A stretch of DNA of 64,000 nt from Streptococcus salivarius (GCF_002094975.1 NZ_CP015283.1:1535501-1599500); one strand, 5' to 3'; counted from the stretch's first letter, positions 18,529-27,588 are shown. Notes: generated from the letters alone by a model not told the origin. Numbers and translations are program-made.

Positions 18529-18565
18529 AACATCTCTTACAGTGTAAGGGATGTTGTTTGTTTTT
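18529..18565 (+). terminator. glmS terminator
   Basis: AACATCTCTTAC / GTAAGGGATGTT, a stem of eleven pairs around one mismatch, then a T-rich tail. Confidence 0.85.
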
Positions 18566-18638
18566 ATCGTTTTCACCCTTGCTTAATTGAGAAATCTAAA
18601 GTAGAATAGTATCTATATCACAATCTTAGGAGAGAATT

Positions 18639-18971
18639 ATGTCATTACCAAATTGTCCAAAATGTAACTCAGAGTATGTTTATGAAGATGGAATCTTGCT
18701 TGTATGTCCTGAATGTGCCTATGAGTGGGATCCAAACGAAGTTGCAGAAGAAGAAGGACTTGTGGTTCTTGATAGCAATGGCACACGTCTTGCTGACGGT
18801 GACACTGTTACAGTTATCAAAGATTTGAAAGTTAAAGGTGCGCCAAAAGATATTAAACAAGGTACACGTGTTAAAAATATTCGTTTGGTTGAAGGTGACC
18901 ACAACATTGATTGTAAGATTGATGGTTTTGGTGCTATGAAACTTAAATCTGAATTTGTTAAGAAAATCTAA
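18639..18971 (+). CDS. PhnA/YjdM-family zinc-ribbon protein
   Basis: 110 residues. The N-terminal zinc ribbon [25 protein letters not shown] is followed by the PhnA core ([49 protein letters not shown]). Although named after the phosphonate operon, this family has no proven phosphonate role and none is suggested by the neighbours. Monocistronic, with AGGAGAG before the ATG and its own terminator. Confidence 0.88.
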   Translation: MSLPNCPKCNSEYVYEDGILLVCPECAYEWDPNEVAEEEGLVVLDSNGTRLADGDTVTVIKDLKVKGAPKDIKQGTRVKNIRLVEGDHNIDCKIDGFGAMKLKSEFVKKI

Positions 18972-19037
18972 AATAAGCTTTAGGGACACTAGACTTAAGT
19001 ATAGTTTGTTTCTTAGGACCGATTATTTAAGTCTCTC

Positions 19038-19090
19038 AGGAGTGTGACTATGAACTCATTTAAAAAGTGGGTCTAGTCGCACTCCTTTTT
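19038..19090 (+). terminator. Terminator of the PhnA-like gene
   Basis: Long stem AGGAGTGTGACTA / TAGTCGCACTCCT with one mismatch, then T5. Confidence 0.85.
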
Positions 19091-19170
19091 ACTATTTTCA
19101 AAATCTTATATCATTTTTTTAAAAAATTTGGTATAATATTCAGTAATACTAAATAATTATAGGAGTTTAT

Positions 19171-19812
19171 ATGTCATACGTTTTGGAAGTATTACCAGCC
19201 CTTTTGAACGGTGCGGTAGTCACACTTCAAGTATTCTTCATTGTTATCGTACTGTCGATTCCATTAGGGATTGTACTTGCTTTCTTAATGCAGATTAAAT
19301 TCAAACCTTTAAATTGGTTACTAACCCTTTATGTTTGGATTATGCGTGGAACGCCCCTCCTTTTACAATTGATCTTCGTTTATTATGTTCTTCCAAGTGT
19401 TGGGATTGTCTTTGACCGTCTGCCAGCTGCTATTCTTGCTTTTACGCTTAATTATGCAGCTTATTTCGCAGAGATTTTCCGTGGAGGAATCTTGGCTATT
19501 CCGAAAGGACAATACGAAGCAGCGAAAATGCTTAAACTTAGTCCTTTCCAAACTATCCGCTACATTATCCTTCCTCAGGTGGTCAAGATTGTCTTGCCAA
19601 GTATTTTTAACGAGATTATTAACTTGGTTAAGGATTCATCATTGGTTTATGTGCTTGGGGTTGGAGACCTTCTTTTGGAAAGTCGTACCGCTGCGAACCG
19701 TGATGCGACCCTAGCACCGATGTTTGTGGCTGGGGCTATCTATCTTATCCTTGTGGGTGTGGTGACTGTGGCTTCGAAACACATCGAAAAGAAATTCAAC
19801 TATTATAAATAG
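19171..19812 (+). CDS. Polar amino-acid ABC transporter, permease
   Basis: 213 residues with five predicted membrane helices and the HisM/GlnP-type inner-membrane signature (YAAYFAEIFRGGILAIPKGQYEAAKMLKLSPFQ) that contacts the ATPase. The N-terminus LPALLNGAVVTLQVFFIVIVLSIPLG is typical of single-gene permeases. It forms an operon with the ATPase (9-bp gap) and binding protein that follow. AGGAGTT precedes the ATG. Substrate is a polar amino acid or derivative; exact identity cannot be read from sequence. Confidence 0.9.
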   Translation: MSYVLEVLPALLNGAVVTLQVFFIVIVLSIPLGIVLAFLMQIKFKPLNWLLTLYVWIMRGTPLLLQLIFVYYVLPSVGIVFDRLPAAILAFTLNYAAYFAEIFRGGILAIPKGQYEAAKMLKLSPFQTIRYIILPQVVKIVLPSIFNEIINLVKDSSLVYVLGVGDLLLESRTAANRDATLAPMFVAGAIYLILVGVVTVASKHIEKKFNYYK

Positions 19813-19820
19813 GAGACCTT

Positions 19821-20450
19821 ATGTTAGAATTAAAAAATATTTCCAAGCAATTTGGTCAACACAAAATTTTTGATAACTATAACCTAACTGTCGAAGAAGG
19901 GAAAATCTTAGCTATTGTCGGACCATCTGGTGGTGGTAAAACGACTCTCTTACGTATGTTAGCAGGACTTGAAACCATTGATTCAGGGCAAATTATTTAT
20001 GAAAATGAAGAGATTCCTTTGGATCAGATGGAAAGTCGTAACTTGCTAGGTTTTGTCTTCCAAGATTTCCAACTGTTTCCGCACCTGACAGTCTTAGACA
20101 ACCTAACACTTTCGCCAATTAAGACGATGGGAATGTCTAAGGAAGATGCCCAGAAAAAAGCTCAAGCCCTACTTGACCGTTTAGGTCTGGGAGCTCACGG
20201 AAATGCTTATCCTTACTCTCTTTCTGGGGGACAAAAACAACGTGTTGCATTTGCGCGTGCTATGATGATTGATCCGAAAATTGTCGGTTATGATGAACCA
20301 ACATCAGCTCTTGACCCTGAGTTGCGTCAAGAAGTTGAGAAATTGATTTTGCAGAATCGTGAGACTGGGATTACGCAAATCGTTATCACTCACGATATGC
20401 AGTTTGCACAGCACATCGCCGACGAGATTGTCACTATCAATCCAAAATAG
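19821..20450 (+). CDS. Polar amino-acid ABC transporter, ATP-binding protein
   Basis: 209-residue ATPase with Walker A GPSGGGKTT, Q-loop VFQDFQLFPHL, signature LSGGQKQRV, Walker B VGYDEPTSALDP (tyrosine where most family members have phenylalanine) and H-loop VITHDM. It is shorter than the usual 240-250 residues, ending soon after the H-loop. It lies between its permease and binding-protein partners, with TAGGAGACC before the ATG. Confidence 0.92.
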   Translation: MLELKNISKQFGQHKIFDNYNLTVEEGKILAIVGPSGGGKTTLLRMLAGLETIDSGQIIYENEEIPLDQMESRNLLGFVFQDFQLFPHLTVLDNLTLSPIKTMGMSKEDAQKKAQALLDRLGLGAHGNAYPYSLSGGQKQRVAFARAMMIDPKIVGYDEPTSALDPELRQEVEKLILQNRETGITQIVITHDMQFAQHIADEIVTINPK

Positions 20451-20462
20451 TGAGGATTTTCC

Positions 20463-21314
20463 ATGAAAAAAATAGTAAAAACGATTTTTCTAGGCTGTCT
20501 TGTCATTTTGCCTTTGTTTGCGCTATCAGCTTGTAGCTCGCGCTCACATTTTGCAACTCAGAAAGACCAGTGGCAAACCTATACCAAAGAAAAGAAAATC
20601 AAAATTGGTTTTGATGCGACCTTTGTTCCTATGGGATATGAGGAAAAGGATGGTAGCTATGTTGGTTTTGATATTGATCTTGCCACTGCAGTTTTTAAAT
20701 TGTATGGTATTGATGTCGAATGGCAGGCTATTGACTGGGATATGAAAGAAACAGAACTGAAGAATGGGACAATTGACCTCATTTGGAATGGTTACTCGGT
20801 CACGGATGAGCGTAAGCAGTCTGCAGACTTTACAGTGCCTTATATGGTCAATGAACAAGTACTGGTAACCAAAAAGTCTTCGGGAATTGATTCTGTTGCA
20901 GGAATGGCAGGTAAGACCTTAGGTGCCCAAGCAGGCTCTTCCGGTTATGATGCTTTCAATGCTTCACCGAAGATTTTGAAGGATATCGTCGCCAACCAAA
21001 AAGCAGTCCAATATTCGACCTTTACTCAGGCCTTGATTGACCTTGATAGTGGACGTATTGACGGCCTATTGATTGACCGTGTGTATGCTAATTACTACTT
21101 AGAAAAATCAGGAGTTCTGGATCAGTATAACGTTATGCCTGCTGGTTACGAGGGTGAAAGCTTTGCTGTAGGTGCTCGTAAGGCAGATAAGACACTGATC
21201 AAAAAAATCAATCAAGGATTTAGAACTCTTTATAAAAATGGAGAATTCCAAAAGATTTCTGACAAATGGTTTGGCGAAGATGTTGCCACCGACCAAGTTA
21301 AAGGGAAAAAATAG
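20463..21314 (+). CDS. Amino-acid ABC transporter substrate-binding lipoprotein
   Basis: 283 residues. Signal peptide with lipobox LSAC, mature cysteine at residue 22, so it is anchored outside by lipid. The family-3 solute-binding fold is shown by IKIGFDATFVPMGYEEKDGSYVGFDIDLATAVF and the DLIWNGYSVTDERKQSADFTVPY motif, which binds the amino-acid backbone. Third gene of the transporter operon, 12 bp after the ATPase; a terminator follows. Confidence 0.92.
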   Translation: MKKIVKTIFLGCLVILPLFALSACSSRSHFATQKDQWQTYTKEKKIKIGFDATFVPMGYEEKDGSYVGFDIDLATAVFKLYGIDVEWQAIDWDMKETELKNGTIDLIWNGYSVTDERKQSADFTVPYMVNEQVLVTKKSSGIDSVAGMAGKTLGAQAGSSGYDAFNASPKILKDIVANQKAVQYSTFTQALIDLDSGRIDGLLIDRVYANYYLEKSGVLDQYNVMPAGYEGESFAVGARKADKTLIKKINQGFRTLYKNGEFQKISDKWFGEDVATDQVKGKK

Positions 21315-21318
21315 AAGG

Positions 21319-21355
21319 ATAACAACATTCTAGAAGGGATGTTGTTATTTTTTTG
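21319..21355 (+). terminator. Terminator of the amino-acid ABC operon
   Basis: Ten-pair stem ATAACAACAT / ATGTTGTTAT followed by T7. Confidence 0.85.
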
Positions 21356-21364
21356 TGGAAAATA

Positions 21365-21394
21365 CTTGAAATAAAACAAGTTATATTTTATACT
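21365..21394 (+). promoter_or_regulatory. Promoter of the Y-family polymerase cassette
   Basis: TTGAAA (21365-21370), 18-bp spacer, TATACT (21389-21394). Confidence 0.65.
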
Positions 21395-21397
21395 AAT

Positions 21398-21415
21398 GTT
21401 AGTTTATAAACTAAC
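21398..21415 (+). promoter_or_regulatory. SOS-like operator (HdiR/LexA-type), perfect palindrome
   Basis: GTTAGTTTATAAACTAAC is a perfect 18-bp palindrome starting 4 bp after the -10 element and ending 13 bp before the polymerase start. A 16/18 match lies before the LexA-like repressor gene at 33554-33571. Confidence 0.8.
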
Positions 21416-21427
21416 GAAAGGGCAAGC

Positions 21428-22843
21428 ATGGGATATTTTGATTATTCAAGAGAACCGCAAAGTGATATTGCTTTTGTAGATATGAAATCTTTCTATGCGA
21501 GTGTAGAGTGTGTTGAACGTGGGTTGCACCCTCTTAAGACTTCTCTATGTGTGATGAGTAGGGCTGAAAATGCTAATGGCTTGATACTAGCCTCCTCGCC
21601 CATATTTAAGCAGGTTTTTGGTAAGTCAAATGTTAGTCGTTCTTATGACTTACCTTTTGACATTCATTCTCGTAAGTTTCACTATTATAATGCCAAAAAG
21701 CAGGGACTTCCAACGGATAGAGATTTTGTAGATTACATCGAATCTTGGGCCAAAGTTACCTTTATCGTTCCTCCTAGAATGGATCTCTATATAAAAAAGA
21801 ATATTCAGATTCAACACATTTTCCAGAATTATGCCAGTGTTGAAGATATTCTTCCCTATTCCATTGATGAGGGTTTCATTGATCTCACGTCGTCACTGAA
21901 TTACTTTATTCCCGATAGGACAGTTACAAGAAAAGATAAGTTAGATATGATTTCAGGGCGTATTCAAAGAGATATTTGGAGGGAAACAGGTATTTACTCG
22001 ACAGTTGGGATGTCTAATAGCAATCCCTTATTGGCCAAGTTAGCTCTTGATAATGAGGCCAAACATACGGCTACTATGAGAGCCAACTGGTCCTATGAAG
22101 ATGTCGAGACTAAGGTTTGGAATATCCCCCATATGACCGATTTCTGGGGGATTGGAAAGCGGATGGAGAAGCGTTTAAACAAGTTGGGGATTTTCTCTAT
22201 TCGAGAACTTGCTAATAGCAATCCTGATACTCTTAAAAAGGAGTTAGGTATTGTGGGTTTAGATCTTTTTTTTCATGCCAACGGTATCGATGAGAGTAAT
22301 GTTCATAAACCTTATAAACCAAAGTCACATGGCTTAGGGAATTCCCAAATCTTGCCACGAGACTATGAGCGTCAAGCTGATATTGAATTGATTCTAAGAG
22401 AGATGGCAGAACAGGTAGCTATTAGGTTAAGACGAGCCCATAAGAAAGCTTGTCAAGTTTCCATTAGTATTGGGTTTTCAAAGTTAGAGGGCAAGCGTTC
22501 GCTACAAGCACAGATGAAGATTGAACCTGCTAATAATACAAGAGTACTAATAAGCCATGTCATTGAACTCTTTAGGAAGAAATATCAAGGAGGGGCTGTT
22601 CGAAGTGTCAGTGTCTCTTATGCAAATTTTGTAGATGAAAGGCTTCAAATTATTTCTTTATTTGATAATCCAGATGACATTGATAAAGAAGAAAGACTTC
22701 AGGCAGCTATAGATAGTATTCGACAGGAATTTGGCTTTACGACAATTCAAAAAGCAACTGCTTTACAGGAGGCATCTAGAAGTCTTGCTCGAAGTAAGCT
22801 TATTGGTGGACACTCTGCTGGAGGATTAGATGGCTTAAAATGA
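21428..22843 (+). CDS. Y-family (UmuC/ImpB-type) translesion DNA polymerase
   Basis: 471 residues. N-terminal catalytic motif IAFVDMKSFYASVECVERG with metal-binding Asp, second carboxylate pair in SIDEGFIDL, and HhH-type IWGIGKRMEKRLNKLGI, followed by the little-finger region. It corresponds to the streptococcal UmuC-like mutagenesis polymerase (longer than DinB and lacking the DinB C-terminus). It overlaps the next gene by 4 bases and heads a three-gene cassette controlled by a perfect palindromic operator, consistent with DNA-damage induction. GAAAGGGC precedes the ATG. Confidence 0.9.
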   Translation: MGYFDYSREPQSDIAFVDMKSFYASVECVERGLHPLKTSLCVMSRAENANGLILASSPIFKQVFGKSNVSRSYDLPFDIHSRKFHYYNAKKQGLPTDRDFVDYIESWAKVTFIVPPRMDLYIKKNIQIQHIFQNYASVEDILPYSIDEGFIDLTSSLNYFIPDRTVTRKDKLDMISGRIQRDIWRETGIYSTVGMSNSNPLLAKLALDNEAKHTATMRANWSYEDVETKVWNIPHMTDFWGIGKRMEKRLNKLGIFSIRELANSNPDTLKKELGIVGLDLFFHANGIDESNVHKPYKPKSHGLGNSQILPRDYERQADIELILREMAEQVAIRLRRAHKKACQVSISIGFSKLEGKRSLQAQMKIEPANNTRVLISHVIELFRKKYQGGAVRSVSVSYANFVDERLQIISLFDNPDDIDKEERLQAAIDSIRQEFGFTTIQKATALQEASRSLARSKLIGGHSAGGLDGLK

Positions 22844-23217
22844 TAGACCGTAGTTACCTTCCCTTTCAATCAGCTAGGGAACATCAAGATAGGGGAATGA
22901 TGAAGTGGATGGGCTTTTTCTTATCAGAACATACAAGTTCCCTACATGAAGATAAGACTAAAGAAAATTTTAGGAGTCATTTGGATGATTTAGAGAAGTT
23001 TACTTTATTAAACCAGCTTTATTCAGGTCAATTATTGGGAAATTTCCAGATAAAGGATCAAGGTAGGCGCTGTAGATGTAGTGGCTATGTGGTCGACTTG
23101 GGTTTTAATCAAGTTATCATAAAATCTTGCAAGCGATATAAATGTATTCGAACAAAGGATATATTAGAAATTAGTTTGGGGGTTGAAAACATAGATGAGG
23201 AAGAGAAAAATTTATGA
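22840..23217 (+). CDS. YolD-like protein of the UmuC cassette
   Basis: 125 residues beginning IDRSYLPFQSAREHQDRGMMKWMGFFLSEHTSSL, a sequence style common to small proteins encoded after Y-family polymerases in Firmicutes (YolD-like). A beta-rich C-terminal half (GRRCRCSGYVVDLGFNQVIIKSCKRYKCIRTKDILEI) is likely OB- or Sm-like. Translationally coupled to the polymerase (ATGA). In related systems these partners affect polymerase-dependent mutagenesis; the mechanism here is unproven. Confidence 0.8.
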   Translation: MIDRSYLPFQSAREHQDRGMMKWMGFFLSEHTSSLHEDKTKENFRSHLDDLEKFTLLNQLYSGQLLGNFQIKDQGRRCRCSGYVVDLGFNQVIIKSCKRYKCIRTKDILEISLGVENIDEEEKNL

Positions 23218-23476
23218 TGATAAATTTCAAATTGATTATTTTTCTGATAGCTATTTAAAATTTGAAGAAGACTTTTATCGCTATTCTGCCATGGATATTC
23301 CCTTAACCTTTTTGACGGATGATATTATGAGGGAGCTAGCTATCAGTCAAAAGAATTATTTTCTATTAAATAAAGAGAATGCCAGAGATGGACGCAATCA
23401 GTATTTCCATTTTGAAGTCAGCCTAGTTGATTCCAAGACACTTGTGAGACAGTATAGATATCTTGGAAATGATTGA
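23195..23476 (+). CDS. Small protein of the UmuC cassette (DUF5960-like)
   Basis: 93 residues, overlapping the previous gene by 23 bases, no signal or membrane segment. Sequence YDDKFQIDYFSDSYLKFEEDFYRYSAMDIPLTFLTDDIMREL resembles a streptococcal family that often follows the UmuC-like polymerase. Last gene of the cassette; no clear terminator before adhP. Function unknown, presumably linked to the damage response by position. Confidence 0.7.
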   Translation: MRKRKIYDDKFQIDYFSDSYLKFEEDFYRYSAMDIPLTFLTDDIMRELAISQKNYFLLNKENARDGRNQYFHFEVSLVDSKTLVRQYRYLGND

Positions 23477-23559
23477 ACCTTAGCAATATCAGCAGCAGAA
23501 ATAGTACTTATTGAACTATTGAACTTGTATAGAGAGTTTTGCAAGCTAAGAAATTCTTT

Positions 23560-23574
23560 ATGTAAGCGCTATAA
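23560..23574 (+). promoter_or_regulatory. Probable cre site overlapping the adh -10 element
   Basis: ATGTAAGCGCTATAA matches WTGNAANCGNWNNCW except for A in place of the penultimate C. It overlaps a TATAAT at 23570-23575, so CcpA would repress by occlusion. Confidence 0.5.
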
Positions 23575-23611
23575 TGAAGGTGTTAAAAGTTGTCATATGG
23601 AGGTAATTAAG

Positions 23612-24631
23612 ATGAGAGCAGTTGTTGTTAATCAAGCAAGTACAGGTGTTGAAGTTGTTGATCATGAAAAACCAGCAGTAGTTGGTCATGGTCAAGCTTT
23701 GGTTAAAGTTGAGTACTGTGGCGTTTGCCATACTGACCTTCATGTAGCTCATGGAGACTTTGGCCAAGTACCAGGTCGTATACTAGGCCACGAAGGAATT
23801 GGTATTGTTGAAGAAGTTGGCGAAGGTGTTGAGACACTTAAAAAAGGTGATCGCGTATCAATTGCTTGGTTCTTCGAAGGATGTGGCCACTGTGAATATT
23901 GTACAACTGGTCGTGAAACACTCTGTCGTTCTGTAAAAAATGCTGGTTATAGTGTTGATGGTGGTATGAGTGACTATGCTTTGGTTACTGCTGACTATGC
24001 TGTGAAAGTTCCAGAAGGACTTAATCCAGCTCAAGCTTCATCTATTACTTGTGCGGGAGTTACAACATATAAAGCTATTAAAGAAGCTAAAGTTGAACCT
24101 GGTCAATGGGTAGCTATTTATGGTGCTGGAGGACTAGGTAACTTGGCTATTCAATATGCTAAGAAGGTTTTCAATGCACGAGTAGTAGCTGTTGATATCA
24201 ACCAAGATAAACTTGATTTGGCTAAAGAATCTGGCGCTGATTTAGTGGTGAACGGTAAAGAAGTTGAAGATGTAGCAGGCTATATCCAAGAAAAAACTGG
24301 TGGTACACACAGTGCTGTTGTAACAGCGGTTTCTAAGGTTGCTTTCAACCAGGCTATCGATAGTGTACGTGCTGGTGGAACAGTCGTTGCGGTTGGTCTC
24401 CCATCTGAATATATGGAGCTCTCAATTGTCAAAACAGTTCTAGATGGTATCCGTGTTGTTGGATCTCTTGTAGGTACACGTAAAGACTTAGAAGAAGCCT
24501 TCGACTTCGGTGCACAAGGATTGGTAGTACCGGTTGTTGAAACTGTTCCTGTTGATACAGCGGTAGAAGTCTTTGATCAAATGGAAAAAGGTGAAATTCA
24601 AGGACGTAAAGTATTGGATTTCACTAAGTAA
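23612..24631 (+). CDS. adhP: Zinc-dependent alcohol dehydrogenase (AdhP type)
   Basis: Medium-chain NAD-dependent dehydrogenase, 339 residues, interconverting ethanol and acetaldehyde. Catalytic zinc ligands lie in CGVCHTDLH and GHEG, structural zinc ligands in [15 protein letters not shown], and the NAD-binding turn in [15 protein letters not shown]. The frame is open upstream to 23519, but ATG 23612 has TGGAGGT before it and begins with the family start MRAVVVN. A hairpin terminator follows. A cre-like site in the promoter suggests carbon catabolite control. Confidence 0.95.
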   Translation: MRAVVVNQASTGVEVVDHEKPAVVGHGQALVKVEYCGVCHTDLHVAHGDFGQVPGRILGHEGIGIVEEVGEGVETLKKGDRVSIAWFFEGCGHCEYCTTGRETLCRSVKNAGYSVDGGMSDYALVTADYAVKVPEGLNPAQASSITCAGVTTYKAIKEAKVEPGQWVAIYGAGGLGNLAIQYAKKVFNARVVAVDINQDKLDLAKESGADLVVNGKEVEDVAGYIQEKTGGTHSAVVTAVSKVAFNQAIDSVRAGGTVVAVGLPSEYMELSIVKTVLDGIRVVGSLVGTRKDLEEAFDFGAQGLVVPVVETVPVDTAVEVFDQMEKGEIQGRKVLDFTK

Positions 24632-24720
24632 ACATATCTCACTCAATATTATCGTGATTATTTGAAGAGTGGTGTGGTATAAGTCACTTAAATCATTTTT
24701 TGAAAGTGGTCTAGTAGAGA

Positions 24721-24756
24721 AACACCATCGATATATTTGTATCGATGGTGTTTTTG
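24721..24756 (+). terminator. adhP terminator
   Basis: AACACCATCGATA / TATCGATGGTGTT, thirteen perfect pairs, followed by T-rich sequence. Confidence 0.85.
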
Positions 24757-24818
24757 TTAGTTTATAATTTCATTAAAACGTATACTGTCCAGCACAAAAA
24801 ACAGAGTTTAAGATAGAT

Positions 24819-24892
24819 ATGCATCAATGTCTTAACTGGAAAACACCTTATGAAGTATTCTATGGGGAAAGTATGCACTTAATTTGACAATT
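24819..24892 (+). mobile_element. IS30-family scar: transposase C-terminus and right inverted repeat
   Basis: Codons 24819-24887 read HQCLNWKTPYEVFYGESMHLI then stop, the characteristic C-terminal end of IS30-family transposases (LNWxTPxEVFxG). The following sequence TGCACTTAATTTGACAATT (24874-24892) is, in reverse complement, a 16/19 match to 27589-27607, so it is probably the IS right end. The remaining 24632-25090 region holds the adhP terminator, this scar and the promoter area of the ABC cassette. Confidence 0.75.
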
Positions 24893-25005
24893 CAAGGGAA
24901 ATAAAAAGACAATACTATATAATAAGTCTAGAGGCGAACTATATGAAGTATCTGAAATATAGTTTCAATTTTTTGAAAGTATAAGAAATAAGAAAATCTG
25001 TCAAA

Positions 25006-25098
25006 ATGCTTTTAAAGCAACGATATAATACTGAAAATATAGATATTGAAAAAATCAAAGGGAATCTTCCAAATCAAGGGGTTATCTTAAATGACTAA
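25006..25098 (+). CDS. Possible 30-residue leader ORF overlapping the ABC ATPase start
   Basis: ATG 25006 opens a frame reading MLLKQRYNTENIDIEKIKG... and ending at TAA 25096-25098, overlapping the ATPase start (ATGACTAA) by 8 bases. The ribosome-binding site is poor. It may be a coupling leader, a remnant of a preceding regulator, or chance. Reported because of the overlap geometry. Confidence 0.3.
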   Translation: MLLKQRYNTENIDIEKIKGNLPNQGVILND

Positions 25099-25984
25099 CA
25101 TAACATTTTCACAAGTTCAAAAGAGTTTTCACAAGAAGTTGGTGTTAGACATTCCTGATTTTCAAGCGGATTCAGGTGAAATCTTCTCCATCGTTGGTGG
25201 CAATGGTGCCGGTAAATCGACTTTTATCAAGCTCTTGGCAGGGATTTTTTTGCAGGATAAGGGCGAGGTTCGTGTCTATGGCGTTTCTAATCGCTCCAAG
25301 AAAATCCACTCGCTGGTCAAGTTTGTCTTGGAGAGCGGGCAGGGGTTGTACAGTTATTTGACAGCTATGGAAAATCTCCAATATTTTCTAGGCTTGAATG
25401 GGATTGCCTTGTCTCATATCAAGGCAGAGGTGGATATCTTGTGTGACCAGCTGGCGTTTACCCCTTATAAGGACACGCTGGTTTCAGAACTGTCCCAGGG
25501 CAACCGTCAGAAATTGACCTTAATCTTAGCTTTAGTACAGAAACCGAAAGTACTCTGTTTGGATGAGCCGACTAATGGGCTAGATTTGCTGGCAAAAAAA
25601 CAGCTGATGACTCTTTTGCAGGATTATGCTCGTTATCATCAAGCAAGTATTTTCATCACCAGTCATGACGCTAGTTTTATCGAGAAGGTCAGCACTCGGG
25701 TGGTGGTAATTCAGGAGGGGCGGCTTTATCGTGAAGGAACCTTTGAGGAGATTTTTGGTAATGTCCACCAGCATGAAGTCTATCACTTGCTTCTAGCTAA
25801 GAGTGCAGAAAGTGTACTGAGGCAAAGCTTTCCTGAGCTGGACTACAAGGTGCTTGATGATGGGATTTCGGTAGAGACCAGAAATCCAGACCTTTATCGG
25901 CTATTGCTAGAAGAAACGGAAGTCTTGCAGTTCACCCGAGAATCTGCCTCTTTGGAAGATTTGCTGTATGAGGTGCTCAAATGA
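25091..25984 (+). CDS. ABC-2 type exporter, ATP-binding protein
   Basis: 297 residues. Walker A GGNGAGKSTF, signature LSQGNRQKL, Walker B LCLDEPTNGLD and H-loop ITSHD. At the Q-loop position it reads FVLESGQGLYSYLT, i.e. glutamate-containing rather than a clean Q. A C-terminal domain of about 80 residues follows. AAGGGG precedes the ATG. It forms a tight operon with two membrane proteins (4-bp overlap). Codon use appears richer in G and C than in flanking genes, and IS30 scars lie on both sides, suggesting acquisition. Substrate unknown; a peptide or drug is most plausible. Confidence 0.85.
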   Translation: MTNITFSQVQKSFHKKLVLDIPDFQADSGEIFSIVGGNGAGKSTFIKLLAGIFLQDKGEVRVYGVSNRSKKIHSLVKFVLESGQGLYSYLTAMENLQYFLGLNGIALSHIKAEVDILCDQLAFTPYKDTLVSELSQGNRQKLTLILALVQKPKVLCLDEPTNGLDLLAKKQLMTLLQDYARYHQASIFITSHDASFIEKVSTRVVVIQEGRLYREGTFEEIFGNVHQHEVYHLLLAKSAESVLRQSFPELDYKVLDDGISVETRNPDLYRLLLEETEVLQFTRESASLEDLLYEVLK

Positions 25985-26721
25985 TGCTATCAGCGATTGG
26001 GCGAGAGTTTAGTCGTCAACTCAGCGAATACAAACAGTTCAAAGTCAATCTTCTCTTTGCCAACCTGGGAATTTTCTTTCTAGTTACGGGTTTTCTGACC
26101 TATTTTGACAGCCAGCAAGATACTTTTGAGTTGTTTATCTTGCTTTTTACTTGGTATTTTTCTAGCCACAGTATCACCCATCCAACCTATTTTATCGAGG
26201 ATGAGATTGCAGACCGCACCATTATCAACGTGATTCAGAGTCGGCGGAGCATCTTTGGCATGCTTTTTATCAAAATTATCGTACAGATTTTGTTGGACTT
26301 GGTCAAGGCCATTCCTTTGTTTTGCTTGGTTGCCTTGGTTCAGCAGATTGCCTTTCCTACTGACTGGGTCGTTACATTTGTTACTTTTCTTCTGTCCTTT
26401 GTGGTTATTGCGTCCCTTTATGGTCTAGGCTTTCTCTTTGCCAGTTTTTCCTTTGTCTTTACAAAAATTTCCAGTATTACTAGCCTCCTTGCTTACGGGA
26501 TTCTCTTTTTGGCTGGTTTTCAGGAACAATCGAGTCATTTGATTGCTACTTTAACTCGTTTCTTGCCTTTTCATCTCTTGGTGAGTTTTATCCGCCAACC
26601 AAGTTGGTTCGTTCTTTTATTATTACTGGGATACGGTTTGATTTACTGGCTTTTGGGTTACTTGTGCTTTCAAACTTGTTTGACCTATGCCAAAAAGAAG
26701 GGAAGTTTGTTCCATGTATAA
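25981..26721 (+). CDS. ABC-2 type exporter, membrane subunit 1
   Basis: 246 residues, hydrophobic with about six membrane helices (FANLGIFFLVTGFLTYF, LFTWYFSSHS, VTFLLSFVVIASLYGLGFLFASF, and others). The ATGA overlap with the ATPase gene and the 8-bp overlap with the next membrane gene mark it as the first of two permease halves. No specific family recognised. Confidence 0.75.
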   Translation: MMLSAIGREFSRQLSEYKQFKVNLLFANLGIFFLVTGFLTYFDSQQDTFELFILLFTWYFSSHSITHPTYFIEDEIADRTIINVIQSRRSIFGMLFIKIIVQILLDLVKAIPLFCLVALVQQIAFPTDWVVTFVTFLLSFVVIASLYGLGFLFASFSFVFTKISSITSLLAYGILFLAGFQEQSSHLIATLTRFLPFHLLVSFIRQPSWFVLLLLLGYGLIYWLLGYLCFQTCLTYAKKKGSLFHV

Positions 26722-27292
26722 TGAAGTGAAGCGATTTTATCTCTTTCGCAAGAGACGCTGGGCGGATACCCTGTTTGACACCCTCTACCACGTCATTTTC
26801 ATTCTTGGTTTTTATAGCCTTTTGAGGGGAAATTCTGACTTTCAGTTGTCCTATTTCTATTATTATTTCATCTTGACCCATGTGGTTTCCTTGGGAAATG
26901 AAGAGTTGGAGTACGAGATTCGGTCTGGGCAATCTTTTGGCACCCAGTATGCTTTGCAATCAGTGTATAGAATTTACCTGCAACGAGCAGTGGTTTACTT
27001 TGTTTGGTTGTCTTTGATTTTCTGGATTGCTTTACTTTTGATTCATCAGAGCTTACCAACTCATTTTTCTTTGAAGGTCATCAGTTTCCAAGGACTGCTC
27101 GTAGTACTGATTGGTTTCCTGATTTTCCTTGGCTATTATCTTGTCATGATTCGACTGACCATCCGTTTCCAACGGATTTCAGTCTTGGTAGATTTTCTAA
27201 ACACCGTGCTCTTATTCTACTCAGGACTCGTCTTTCCAGTGGTGAGTTTTGGGAATTTGAAGAAATTATTTGATGGGATTATAAGAAATTAA
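26714..27292 (+). CDS. ABC-2 type exporter, membrane subunit 2
   Basis: 192 residues with about five helices. ATG 26714 is used (MYNEVKRFYLFRKRRWADTLFDTLYH), overlapping the previous gene by 8 bases; the upstream-extended frame lacks a better site. Sequence ends soon after a hydrophobic stretch (VLLFYSGLVFPVVSFGN), so it may be slightly shortened relative to the usual six-helix permease. A terminator begins at the stop codon. Confidence 0.75.
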   Translation: MYNEVKRFYLFRKRRWADTLFDTLYHVIFILGFYSLLRGNSDFQLSYFYYYFILTHVVSLGNEELEYEIRSGQSFGTQYALQSVYRIYLQRAVVYFVWLSLIFWIALLLIHQSLPTHFSLKVISFQGLLVVLIGFLIFLGYYLVMIRLTIRFQRISVLVDFLNTVLLFYSGLVFPVVSFGNLKKLFDGIIRN

Positions 27293-27324
27293 GGATTCTT
27301 TTTCAATACAGAGTCCTTTTTCTA
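27291..27324 (+). terminator. Terminator of the ABC-2 exporter operon
   Basis: AAGGATTCT / AGAGTCCTT stem followed by T5. Confidence 0.8.
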
Positions 27325-27429
27325 TTGAGATCTTCTCTTAATTCCTATCCTCTGAGACGGTGAAGGTGATAAACTCCCACTTACAGTGGACAGTGAAAAT
27401 ACTATAATTCACTAGAAGTGAATTGCCGC

Positions 27430-27545
27430 CCAAAAGAAGTCCAAAATCTGTTGAAAAAACTAAGAGTAGTTCAACTCTATCTAAACGAAGAGAAGTCTGT
27501 GATTATCTTGCTAGAAGATATAAGATTGGTCAAACAACCATTAAA
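27430..27545 (+). mobile_element. Degenerate coding remnant, probably transposase-related
   Basis: In one frame around 27447-27545 the sequence reads LSKRREVCDYLARRYKIGQTTIK then stop, which looks like a helix-turn-helix transposase start. Upstream, TACAGTGGACAGT (27383-27395) resembles IS3-type ends. No complete gene is present in 27325-27588; the family assignment is tentative. Confidence 0.35.
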
Positions 27546-27588
27546 TGATGAATCTGTAAGCATAAGCAAGATGTTTTTTTATTTGATA

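Noticed and set aside
24753..24775. Third SOS-like operator (GTTAGTTTATAATTTC)
   Set aside because: Only the left half of the palindrome matches; it lies just after the adhP terminator inside an IS junction with no gene nearby.
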